A stretch of 64,000 bases of DNA from Paraburkholderia saeva (GTDB lineage: Bacteria; Pseudomonadota; Gammaproteobacteria; Burkholderiales; Burkholderiaceae): contig NZ_CAJQZC010000008.1 in NCBI RefSeq assembly GCF_907164555.1, positions 237,912-301,911 on the forward strand, read 5' to 3'. The notes under the pieces were generated by a model. That model was not told the origin of the DNA, ran no database searches, and worked only from the letters and a program-made list of their open reading frames with translations. Both the position numbers and the translations under genes were made by a program. Below are positions 44,294-51,760 of this stretch, one piece after another. Position 1 is the stretch's first letter. Each line of letters begins with the position of its first letter.

Positions 44294-45370
44294 TTACGAC
44301 ACCAGCGAATACCAGTTCAACCCGTCCTCACGAAGTGCGCATTGAACTTCGCCACGCCCGATCAGATAGTTCAGGCACGCGAGGCTTTCGCCGGTCGCGA
44401 GGCTCATCTGCGGCATATCCTCCTCGCCGACCTTGCTTGCAAACAGCGCGCCGAACACGTCGACCACGCGCCGTGGTTCGCCAAGTGCCCGACGCAACCG
44501 TTCGAGGCTGCGGTCCTGGCTGCGTCGCAGATGATCGAGGCGGGCATGCAGGCCGTAAAAGCAGTCATTGTGGGCGGGCAGCACCAGCACATCGTCCGGC
44601 ACCTGTTCCTTCAGTTTCGTGATGGACGCATACCAGTCCGCCATCGGATTGGCGTCCGGTTCGAGCGCATGCACCGATACGTTTGACGAAATCCGCGGTA
44701 GAACCTGATCGCCGGATATGAACAGCTTCAGCTCAGGACAATACAGGCATGCGTGCTCAGGCGAATGTCCCGTGCCGATAATCACGCGCCAGATGTGTTC
44801 CCCAATCCTGATCTCCTCTCCATCGTGCAAGCGCCGGAAGCTGTCCGGCATCGCGTGAATGTGCTGCCCGAACCGGCCAAAGCGGGCGCGATACAGCCCG
44901 ATGGAAGCTGCGCTCCAGCCTGCACGGCGGTAGAAGTCCACGCCGTCGTCGGGCGCTTCGCGGCCCGTATCCGAAGCGGCGACCCGGCAATTGAGGTATT
45001 CGAGGCGTGTCATCCACAGACGGCAATCGAGCGTACGCGTGAGCCAGCCTGCCATGCCGACATGATCCGGATGCATGTGCGTGACGAAAACGCGTGTGAC
45101 GGGGCGGCTCAAGTCGGAGCCTGTGCAAAGGCGACGCCACAACGCAGTCGCGGCATCGGTGCGCGCGCCTGTGTCGACGATGGCGTAGCCGTCGCTGTCC
45201 GCGATCGTCCATACGTTGATGTGATCGAGCGACCAGGGCAACGGCATGCGAATCCACTGCACACCTGGCGCAACTTCGAGTACTTCTCCAGGGCGAGGCG
45301 GCGAATCGAATGGATACGTCACGGCAGAAAGCGTGCTGCCGGACGGCGCGACGCGGGTGTCATCGATCAT
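44294..45370 (-). CDS. MBL-fold metallohydrolase
   Basis: 358 residues. The metal motif is 'FVTHMHPDHVGMAGWL', with further ligands in 'GTGHSPEHACLYCPELKLFI' (H) and 'SGDQVLPR' (D) and 'LVLPAHNDCFYG' (H). It could be a thioesterase or lactonase for a CoA or cyclic intermediate. I start at ATG 45370 after CGGAG; an in-frame TTG lies at 45397. Last gene of the leftward operon, separated from the SDR gene by 155 bp containing a hairpin (45460-45489). Confidence 0.85.
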   Translation of the reverse strand: MIDDTRVAPSGSTLSAVTYPFDSPPRPGEVLEVAPGVQWIRMPLPWSLDHINVWTIADSDGYAIVDTGARTDAATALWRRLCTGSDLSRPVTRVFVTHMHPDHVGMAGWLTRTLDCRLWMTRLEYLNCRVAASDTGREAPDDGVDFYRRAGWSAASIGLYRARFGRFGQHIHAMPDSFRRLHDGEEIRIGEHIWRVIIGTGHSPEHACLYCPELKLFISGDQVLPRISSNVSVHALEPDANPMADWYASITKLKEQVPDDVLVLPAHNDCFYGLHARLDHLRRSQDRSLERLRRALGEPRRVVDVFGALFASKVGEEDMPQMSLATGESLACLNYLIGRGEVQCALREDGLNWYSLVS

Positions 45371-45459
45371 GGTTTGGCTCCGGAAAACATCGGCCAACGG
45401 ATGAGACGGGTGGGTGAGCGACGCAATGCAGATGCGCGCTCAATGTGCGGAAACGCGGA

Positions 45460-45489
45460 CGCTGGCATGCATTGAAACGCATGCCAGCG
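45460..45489. terminator. Hairpin between SDR-2 and MBL genes (possible attenuator)
   Basis: Perfect 11-bp stem CGCTGGCATGC / GCATGCCAGCG with an 8-nt loop in the 155-bp gap of the leftward operon. No T-run follows on the minus strand, so it may be an attenuator or processing site rather than a full terminator. Confidence 0.5.
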
Positions 45490-45525
45490 AAGACACCATC
45501 CCGGCGGATAACCGGGACTCGAAAC

Positions 45526-46350
45526 TTACTGCAGGTTGCCGGCAACCGCGATGGTCTGGCCGGTGATGTAGTTCGACTCGGGCGAGCAGAAGAGGTAGAC
45601 GCCGCCGGCTGCTTCTTCAGGTGTGCCGCCGCGTCCGAGCGGGTTGCGCTGCGCGTGCGACTTGAGCGCTTCCGGGTTGACGCCGACGCGGATGTCGCGT
45701 CCTTCGATCTTCACGGTCGCGCCGGCATGGGCATCGGCCGTCGTCATGCGCGTGTGAATCAGGCCGAACGCCACGCAGTTGACGTTGACGTTGAAGCGTC
45801 CCCATTCGCGCGAGAGTGCACGCGTCATGCCGATCACCCCCGCCTTGGCCGACGAGTAGTTCATCTGCCCGGCGTTACCGTTGAGCGCCGACGTCGACGA
45901 GATGTTCACGATCTTGCGGTACACCTCGCGACCGGCTTCCCTGTCGGCGGCGTGGAGCGCCTTCACGTGCGGATACGCGGCACGCAGGATGCGGAATGGC
46001 GCGGTCATATGGCAGTCGATGATTGCGTACCACTGCTCGTCGGTCATCTTCTGGATCACGTCGTCCCACGTGTAACCCGCGTTGTTGACGATGATGTCGA
46101 TGCCCTTGAACGTGTTCATCGCGGTGCCGATGAAACGGTCGGCAAAGTCGGGTGCACCGACGTTGCCCACGCAGGCCACCGCTTCCGTGCCCATCTTCTT
46201 CAGCACTTCGACCGTTTCGTGCGCCGGTTCGGCGTCGAGGTCGTTGATCACGAGGCGTGCGCCTTCGCTCGCCAGTTTCTCGGCGATCGCGCGGCCGATG
46301 CCGCGACCCGAACCGGTGACGAGCGCCACCTTGCCGTCAAGCTTTCCCAT
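45526..46350 (-). CDS. Short-chain dehydrogenase (SDR-2)
   Basis: 274 residues. 'VALVTGSGRGIGRAIAEKLA', 'IDIIVNNAGYTWDDVIQKMT', YxxxK in 'MNYSSAKAGVIGMTRAL', and a FabG-like C-terminus 'SNYITGQTIAVAGNLQ'. Probable 3-hydroxyacyl-CoA or ring-alcohol dehydrogenase. Start ATG 46350 after AAGGAGAC. Same strand as, and 26 bp after, the MaoC gene. Confidence 0.9.
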   Translation of the reverse strand: MGKLDGKVALVTGSGRGIGRAIAEKLASEGARLVINDLDAEPAHETVEVLKKMGTEAVACVGNVGAPDFADRFIGTAMNTFKGIDIIVNNAGYTWDDVIQKMTDEQWYAIIDCHMTAPFRILRAAYPHVKALHAADREAGREVYRKIVNISSTSALNGNAGQMNYSSAKAGVIGMTRALSREWGRFNVNVNCVAFGLIHTRMTTADAHAGATVKIEGRDIRVGVNPEALKSHAQRNPLGRGGTPEEAAGGVYLFCSPESNYITGQTIAVAGNLQ

Positions 46351-46376
46351 GTTTCCGTCTCCTTGTCTGATGCGAA

Positions 46377-46793
46377 TTACAGGGCGACCACCGCGTCACC
46401 CAGGACGCGCGGTTCACCGTATTGATTGGCAGTCTGGATTTCCACTTTCACGCGGCGCTCGCCGTCGGCTTCGAATTTCTCGACGACCCGGCCGCTGCAT
46501 GTGATCTGGTGTCCAAGATGCGTGATGCCGACAAAGCGCACGCCGAACTGACGCAACTGTCGTTGATCGACCCAGCAGTTCAGCAGCCGCCCGAGGTACG
46601 CCATCGAAAGCATGCCGTGAGCGATTACGTCGGGCATGCCGCTGCGGCGCGCGAAATCGAGGTCGATGTGAACCGCGTTGTGATCGCCCGAAGCGCCGGC
46701 AAAGAGCGCCAGCGTCGTGCGGTCGATGGGCGCGAGCGTCAGCGGCGGCAGCGTGTCGCCGACCTTGACGTGATCGAAGTTCAATGTGCTCAT
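46377..46793 (-). CDS. MaoC-like hydratase, catalytic (C-terminal type) subunit
   Basis: 138 residues, single hot-dog. The hydratase-2 motif is present as 'ALFAGASGDHNAVHIDLDFA' with Asp and His, followed by 'PDVIAHGMLSMAYLGRLL'. Adjacent to a second hot-dog protein gene lacking this motif; such pairs form heterodimeric R-specific enoyl-CoA hydratases. 12 bp spacing suggests coupled translation. Confidence 0.88.
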   Translation of the reverse strand: MSTLNFDHVKVGDTLPPLTLAPIDRTTLALFAGASGDHNAVHIDLDFARRSGMPDVIAHGMLSMAYLGRLLNCWVDQRQLRQFGVRFVGITHLGHQITCSGRVVEKFEADGERRVKVEIQTANQYGEPRVLGDAVVAL

Positions 46794-46805
46794 TCGTGTC
46801 TCCTC

Positions 46806-47246
46806 TCAACCGTTGCGGTGTACGAGCACGCTGCGCAGATCGGCCACATGCTCGCCTTTCTGATTGGTCACGCGTGTTTCGCGCACCACGAAATCGAGTG
46901 CGCCACCCTTCTTGTCGTAGATGTCGGCGATGTGGCATTCGAAGAGCAGCACGTCGCCGGCGTAAGCCATCCGGTGATACGTAAACGACTGTTCGCCGTG
47001 CAGGATGCGTGCGACCTGAATACCGATCTCGTCGCGCCAGCGCCTGTCCGGCTGCTCCAGTTCCAGTGAAAAGAGGAACGTGGGTGGCAGCGGCAGGTTC
47101 GGATGGCCTGCGTCGCGCGCGGCCGATTCGTCGAAGTAGACCGGACTGGTTTCGCCGGTCGCCTTCGCGAAGAACCGCAGGTGGCCCGCTTCGGCCACCG
47201 TGCGAAACGCGGGAATGACCTTGCCGATATGTTTCTTGTCGATCAT
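46806..47246 (-). CDS. MaoC N-terminal-domain (FAS1-like) dehydratase subunit
   Basis: 146 residues, hot-dog fold: 'FFAKATGETSPVYFDESAAR', 'LPLPPTFLFSLELEQPD', 'HGEQSFTYHRMAYAGDVLLF'. It corresponds to the N-terminal half of fused MaoC hydratases and lacks the DxxxxH dyad of its neighbour. Start ATG 47246 after GAAGGAG. Likely the substrate-binding partner of the protein encoded at 46377. Confidence 0.86.
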   Translation of the reverse strand: MIDKKHIGKVIPAFRTVAEAGHLRFFAKATGETSPVYFDESAARDAGHPNLPLPPTFLFSLELEQPDRRWRDEIGIQVARILHGEQSFTYHRMAYAGDVLLFECHIADIYDKKGGALDFVVRETRVTNQKGEHVADLRSVLVHRNG

Positions 47247-47271
47247 GTCGAGGGCTCCTTCGGAAGGCGTA

Positions 47272-48456
47272 TTACGCTGCCTTGTACACGGTCGTGACGC
47301 ATGCGCCACCGAGACCCACGTTGTGAGCGAGCGCGACTCTCGCGCCTTCCACCTGGCGTTGATCAGCCGTGCCGCGCATCTGATGGGTCAGCTCGTAGCA
47401 CTGCGCGAGGCCCGTGGCGCCGAGCGGATGGCCCTTGGACAGCAGGCCGCCCGAAGGGTTGACCACCCACTTGCCACCGTACGTGTTGTCGCCGTCGTTG
47501 ACGAGCTTTTCCGCCTGGCCTTCGCCGCACAGACCGAGACCTTCGTAGGTCAGCAATTCGTTTTGCGCGAAGCAGTCGTGCAGTTCGATCACATCGATGT
47601 CTTCAGGACCGACACCGGCCTGTTCGTACGCGAGTTGTGCACCCGAGCGCGTCATGTCGAAACCCACCACGCGGATCATGTCGCGGCTGTCGTAAGTGCT
47701 CGGCTGGTCGGTGGTGAGAGACTGGCCGGCGATCAGCACGTTGGTGCGCAAGCCGCGCTTGCGGGCGAACTCTTCCGAAACGATGAGCGCCGCAGCCGCG
47801 CCGCAAGTGGGCGGGCAGGCCATCAGGCGTGTCAATACACCTTCCCAGATCGTCGGCGAGGCCAGCACGTCTTCCGGCGTCACGATGTTGCGGAATACGG
47901 CGAGCGGATTGCGCGCGGCGTGCTGGCTCGCCTTGGCGCGAATCTTCGCGAAGGTTTCGAGCCGGGTGCCGTACTTCTCCATATGTGCGCGTCCTGCGCC
48001 GCTGAACTGGCGGATGGCAGGCGGCAGATCAGTGCGATCGACAAGTTCGTCGACCAGATTCAGCGCGCGTTCGAGCGCGGGCTTGCGGTCACTCCACTTT
48101 GAAGACAGCGCGCCCGGCTGCATGAACTCGAAGCCCACCGCGAGTGCGCAGTCGACCGCGCCGCTTTGTACAGCCTGACGCGCGAGAAACAGCGCCGACG
48201 AGCCCGTCGCGCAGTTGTTGTTCACGTTGATGACGGGAATGCCGGTCATGCCGACGTGGTACAGCGCCTTCTGACCACAGGTCGAGTCGCCGTACACGTA
48301 CCCTGCATAGGCCTGCTGCACATCTGCGTAGTCGAGGCCGGCATCGGCCAGCGCCTGACGTACTGCACCGGCGCCCATTACGTCGTAGGTGTCGCTGGTG
48401 CCGGGTTTCCTGAACGGAATCATGCCGACGCCGGCGACGAACACGTTACGGGTCAT
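47272..48456 (-). CDS. SCPx-type thiolase (thiolase-2)
   Basis: 394 residues, paralogue of thiolase-1. 'VINVNNNCATGSSALFLARQ' (Cys), 'VIELHDCFAQNELLTYEGLG' (His), 'GGLLSKGHPLGATGLAQCYE'. N-terminus 'MTRNVFVAGVGMIPFRKPG'. It lies 30 bp after ACAD-3, so ACAD-thiolase order is conserved in both operons. Confidence 0.9.
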   Translation of the reverse strand: MTRNVFVAGVGMIPFRKPGTSDTYDVMGAGAVRQALADAGLDYADVQQAYAGYVYGDSTCGQKALYHVGMTGIPVINVNNNCATGSSALFLARQAVQSGAVDCALAVGFEFMQPGALSSKWSDRKPALERALNLVDELVDRTDLPPAIRQFSGAGRAHMEKYGTRLETFAKIRAKASQHAARNPLAVFRNIVTPEDVLASPTIWEGVLTRLMACPPTCGAAAALIVSEEFARKRGLRTNVLIAGQSLTTDQPSTYDSRDMIRVVGFDMTRSGAQLAYEQAGVGPEDIDVIELHDCFAQNELLTYEGLGLCGEGQAEKLVNDGDNTYGGKWVVNPSGGLLSKGHPLGATGLAQCYELTHQMRGTADQRQVEGARVALAHNVGLGGACVTTVYKAA

Positions 48457-48486
48457 ATCATTGCTCCTTGGTATGGGATGTTCGGA

Positions 48487-49626
48487 TTAAAGCTTGCGGG
48501 AGATGAGGTCGCGCATGACCTCGCTCGTGCCGCCGTAGATACGGTTCACGCGTGCATCGGCGAAAGCCCGGGCCACCGGATACTCCAGCATGTAGCCGTA
48601 GCCGCCGTGAAGTTGCACCATGTCGTCGAGCGCCTTGCCGAGCGATTCGGTGGCGAACAGCTTGGCGATCGCCGCTTCTTCCAGGGTAAGACGCCGGCGC
48701 ACGTGCTCGGCGAGGTAGTGATCGACCAGCACGCGCACTGCAGTTGCCTGCGCCTTGATGTCGGCCAGCTTGAACTTCGTGTTCTGGAAGTCCCACACGG
48801 TCTGGTTGAACGCGCGGCGGTCCTTCACGTAGTTGATCGTGTGTTCGAGACAGGCTTCGAGTTTTGCCGCTGCGCCGATCGCGATCGAGAGCCGCTCCTG
48901 CGGAAGCTCGCCCATCAGATACGCAAAGCCCTTTCCTTCTTCACCGAGGCGATTGCTGACCGGCACACGCACGTTGTCGAAGAACAGCTCGGCCGTATCC
49001 TGCGAATGCATGCCGACCTTGTCGAGCTTGCGGCCGCGGCGGAATCCCTCGCTGGTCGCTTCGACGACAATCAGGCTTACGCCTTTGGAGCCCGCGCTGG
49101 GGTCGGTCTTGCAGACGAGGATGATCAGGTCGGCGTTCAGGCCGTTGCTGATGAACGTCTTGCTGCCGTTGATGACGTATTCGTCGCCGTCGCGAATGGC
49201 GGTGGTGCGAATCGCCTTCAGATCGCTACCCGTGCCGGGCTCCGTCATGCCGATCGCGAGAATCGCTTCGCCGGTACACGTCTTCGGCAGCCATTGCTGC
49301 TTCTGCTCTTCGTTGCCGATGCGCGCGATATACGGCGCGATGATGTCGGAGTGCACGCCAAAGCCGAGACCACTCAGACCCGCGCGGTTCACTTCCTCGT
49401 TGAGGATCGCCGCGTGGCCGAAGTCGCCGCCGCCGCCGCCGTATTCCGTCGGCAGCGTGAGACACAGGAGACCTTCGCGACCCGCCTTGAGCCAGGTCTC
49501 ACGGTCGACGCGCCCCGCCTTGTCCCACTCGGCCTGTTTCGGAGCGCACTCGCGCTCAAGGAAGCGACGCACCGTGGTGCGCAGCATTTCATGATCGTCA
49601 CGAAAAACGGTGCGGGTAATTTGCAT
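48487..49626 (-). CDS. Acyl-CoA dehydrogenase, long-chain-like (ACAD-3)
   Basis: 379 residues, the same length as ACAD-1 and similar to it throughout ('KDRRAFNQTVWDFQNTKFKL' occurs in both). 'IGMTEPGTGSDLKAIRTTAI', 'GELPQERLSIAIG', C-terminal 'IYGGTSEVMRDLISRKL'. Start ATG 49626; a GTG codon directly precedes it and is an alternative. AGGA lies 8 nt before the ATG. Confidence 0.92.
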   Translation of the reverse strand: MQITRTVFRDDHEMLRTTVRRFLERECAPKQAEWDKAGRVDRETWLKAGREGLLCLTLPTEYGGGGGDFGHAAILNEEVNRAGLSGLGFGVHSDIIAPYIARIGNEEQKQQWLPKTCTGEAILAIGMTEPGTGSDLKAIRTTAIRDGDEYVINGSKTFISNGLNADLIILVCKTDPSAGSKGVSLIVVEATSEGFRRGRKLDKVGMHSQDTAELFFDNVRVPVSNRLGEEGKGFAYLMGELPQERLSIAIGAAAKLEACLEHTINYVKDRRAFNQTVWDFQNTKFKLADIKAQATAVRVLVDHYLAEHVRRRLTLEEAAIAKLFATESLGKALDDMVQLHGGYGYMLEYPVARAFADARVNRIYGGTSEVMRDLISRKL

Positions 49627-49671
49627 CACTAAATTCCTGATGGTGAGTGCGACGTAAGTCCGTTGATGACG

Positions 49672-51549
49672 TTATCGCGTGCAGGCGATATGCGCTGCGG
49701 GTTCGGTGTGGTAAAGCTGCTCGATCAGATGCGCACGGCGCATGCGGGTCACGGCCTGGTTCACGTAGCCTTTCTCGGCGATCTCGTTGGCGTCGATGGA
49801 AGGCGGTTCTGCCATCAGCATCAGGCGTTCGATTGTCCGGCTGGCGCCACCGTTCTTCTGGCTGGCAAGACGTTCACGCAGCGCGGTGGCGACGACCGGA
49901 TGTTCGACAAGCGCAGCCACATCGAGTTGAGCGAGTTCCGGCGCGAGACGCCGGCAGGCGGCCACGTTCGGCCATGCCAGCGCAGCGAGAAATTCGTGGT
50001 CATGGCCACAGATCACCGCATCGGAGATGAGCGGCGCACACAGGTCGAGCAGGCCGAGCCGCACGGCGCCGGTGCGCACCCAGGTGCCGTTCGTCAGCTT
50101 GAAGTCCTCGACCACGCGACCGGCGAAGAGCAGACCTTCGCCGGCATCGTCGGGATTCGCGAGGCGCACGGCGTCGCCCAGCCGGAAATAACCTTCTTCG
50201 TCGAAAGCAGCGGCGGTGAGCGCATGATCGCCGATGTAGCCGGCAAACACGTTCGCGCCGCGCATGCGGATTTCGTAGCGGCCATCACCGCCTTCGAGCG
50301 GCAGGAGCTTCACTTCGGAACCTGGCACCGGGCCGCCGATATTGCCGAGATCCGGGGCAGGCCATCCGCAGTAGGTGCCCATGCCGCTTGTCTCGGTACA
50401 CGCGAGGCCTGTCGAGAAGACGATGCGTTTGCCGATCGTCTCGACCGCCACGCGCTGGATGCGATGCCACACGTCTGTCGGCAGGCTGGCGCCGCCGTAG
50501 CCGAAGTACTCGACATTGGCGAAGAGGCTGCGGGCCAGCACGGGGTCGCGTTCGAGCTCACCCGCCAGCACGGCCCACGCCGAAGGCACGCTCGTGAAGA
50601 TCGTCGGCGAGACTTCGCGCAGGTTGCGCACTGTGCGCTCGATCAGGCCCGGCAGCGGCCGGCCGTCGTCGATATGGTGGGTTGCGCCAAACTGGATCGA
50701 ACGCCCGATGTTCAGGACGCCGCCCAGGCCGTGGTGCCATGGCAGCCAGTCGAGAAATACCGGCTGGGTTTCACCCAGCCAGCCGAGATTGTCGGCATAG
50801 TAGGCGGCGACCGCCTTGAAGTTGCTGTAGGTGAGCGGCACGCCTTTCGGCGTACCCGTCGAGCCGGACGTGAACAGGACGCGGACGGTATCGTCCTCGC
50901 GAATGGCCGCGTGTGCCGCAGCAACCGCTTCGACGCGCGCTGGCGTCATCTCGCCGGCCAGCAGGTCGGTCCATGCGCGTTGTGCGCCTTCGCCGATGCG
51001 TACGGCGATGACCGGCACTGCGAGTTCGGGGAGCGCGAGCGCGCGTTCTAACTGCTTCGCGTCCTGCACGAACACAGCGCCGGGCGGCACGAGTTCAAGC
51101 ACGCCCTTCAGACGGGCGAAGCTCTTGCTGAGCGTCGAATAGGCCGGCGATACCGGTGCCGCGGGAATGCCGACGTACTCGGCCGCCAGCAGCAGCACCG
51201 CCTGTTCGATCGAATTGCCCGACAGCAGCACGAGCGGGCGCTCCCCGCCGAGCCCCATTTCCAGCAGGCCGGACGCGACCGTCTGCACCTGGCGCCAGAG
51301 ATCGCTCCAGCTGATCGAGCGCCACGCGCCGTTTTCATCGCGTTCGCGGAAGGCCGGCGTGTCGCCGCGGCGTTCGGCCCACCCGGGTATGAAATCCGCA
51401 AAGCTGGTCTGCGCGATATCGGGGGGCGCACTGGCGCAGCTGAGCATCAGCGTGCCATCGGCGCGGCGTTCGACGCGCGGACGCCGTTCCGGAAAGCGTA
51501 CGGGACGGTAAGGGGCTGCCGTGTATTCACTAGCCATGAGCGTAGTCAT
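49672..51549 (-). CDS. Feruloyl-CoA synthase-like ligase (AMP-forming), ligase-3
   Basis: 625 residues, longer than the other two ligases. A3 'VLFTSGSTGTPKGVPLTYSN', the Fcs-typical 'VFLDWLPWHHGLGGVLNIGR', A5 'GLACTETSGMGTYCGW', and 'GLLFAGRVVEDFKLTNGTWV'. This branch activates hydroxycinnamic and related aryl acids; here the partners are beta-oxidation genes rather than Ech/vanillin dehydrogenase. ATG 51549 follows CAGGAGACAGG. First gene of the leftward operon. Confidence 0.88.
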   Translation of the reverse strand: MTTLMASEYTAAPYRPVRFPERRPRVERRADGTLMLSCASAPPDIAQTSFADFIPGWAERRGDTPAFRERDENGAWRSISWSDLWRQVQTVASGLLEMGLGGERPLVLLSGNSIEQAVLLLAAEYVGIPAAPVSPAYSTLSKSFARLKGVLELVPPGAVFVQDAKQLERALALPELAVPVIAVRIGEGAQRAWTDLLAGEMTPARVEAVAAAHAAIREDDTVRVLFTSGSTGTPKGVPLTYSNFKAVAAYYADNLGWLGETQPVFLDWLPWHHGLGGVLNIGRSIQFGATHHIDDGRPLPGLIERTVRNLREVSPTIFTSVPSAWAVLAGELERDPVLARSLFANVEYFGYGGASLPTDVWHRIQRVAVETIGKRIVFSTGLACTETSGMGTYCGWPAPDLGNIGGPVPGSEVKLLPLEGGDGRYEIRMRGANVFAGYIGDHALTAAAFDEEGYFRLGDAVRLANPDDAGEGLLFAGRVVEDFKLTNGTWVRTGAVRLGLLDLCAPLISDAVICGHDHEFLAALAWPNVAACRRLAPELAQLDVAALVEHPVVATALRERLASQKNGGASRTIERLMLMAEPPSIDANEIAEKGYVNQAVTRMRRAHLIEQLYHTEPAAHIACTR

Positions 51550-51679
51550 TACGCCTGTCTCCTGAGCTTCAGTGCGCGCCATGGCACGCACCAGCGTTTG
51601 TTTTGTGAGGTGCGCATGCCATCGACGGCTACGTGCGACCCCTTGAGTTACAGGATAGTGGCTGTGAGACGGGAGTGGA

Positions 51680-51696
51680 CCACCCAAGGTGGGTAG
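51680..51696. promoter_or_regulatory. Candidate LAL box 3 (upstream of leftward acyl-CoA operon)
   Basis: CCACCC-AAGGT-GGGTAG in the 211-bp gap between the end of LAL2 (51761) and the start of ligase-3 (51549), 130 bp from that start. Same 6-N5-6 near-palindrome as at 28461, 31378 and 63312. A TATCCT sequence on the minus strand lies on the promoter side. Confidence 0.65.
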
Positions 51697-51760
51697 CGAG
51701 GCGGGTCGGGACGACGGGCGGCGCGGCGGGGTGGGGTGGCCACGCGGCGACGTGGGCGCG

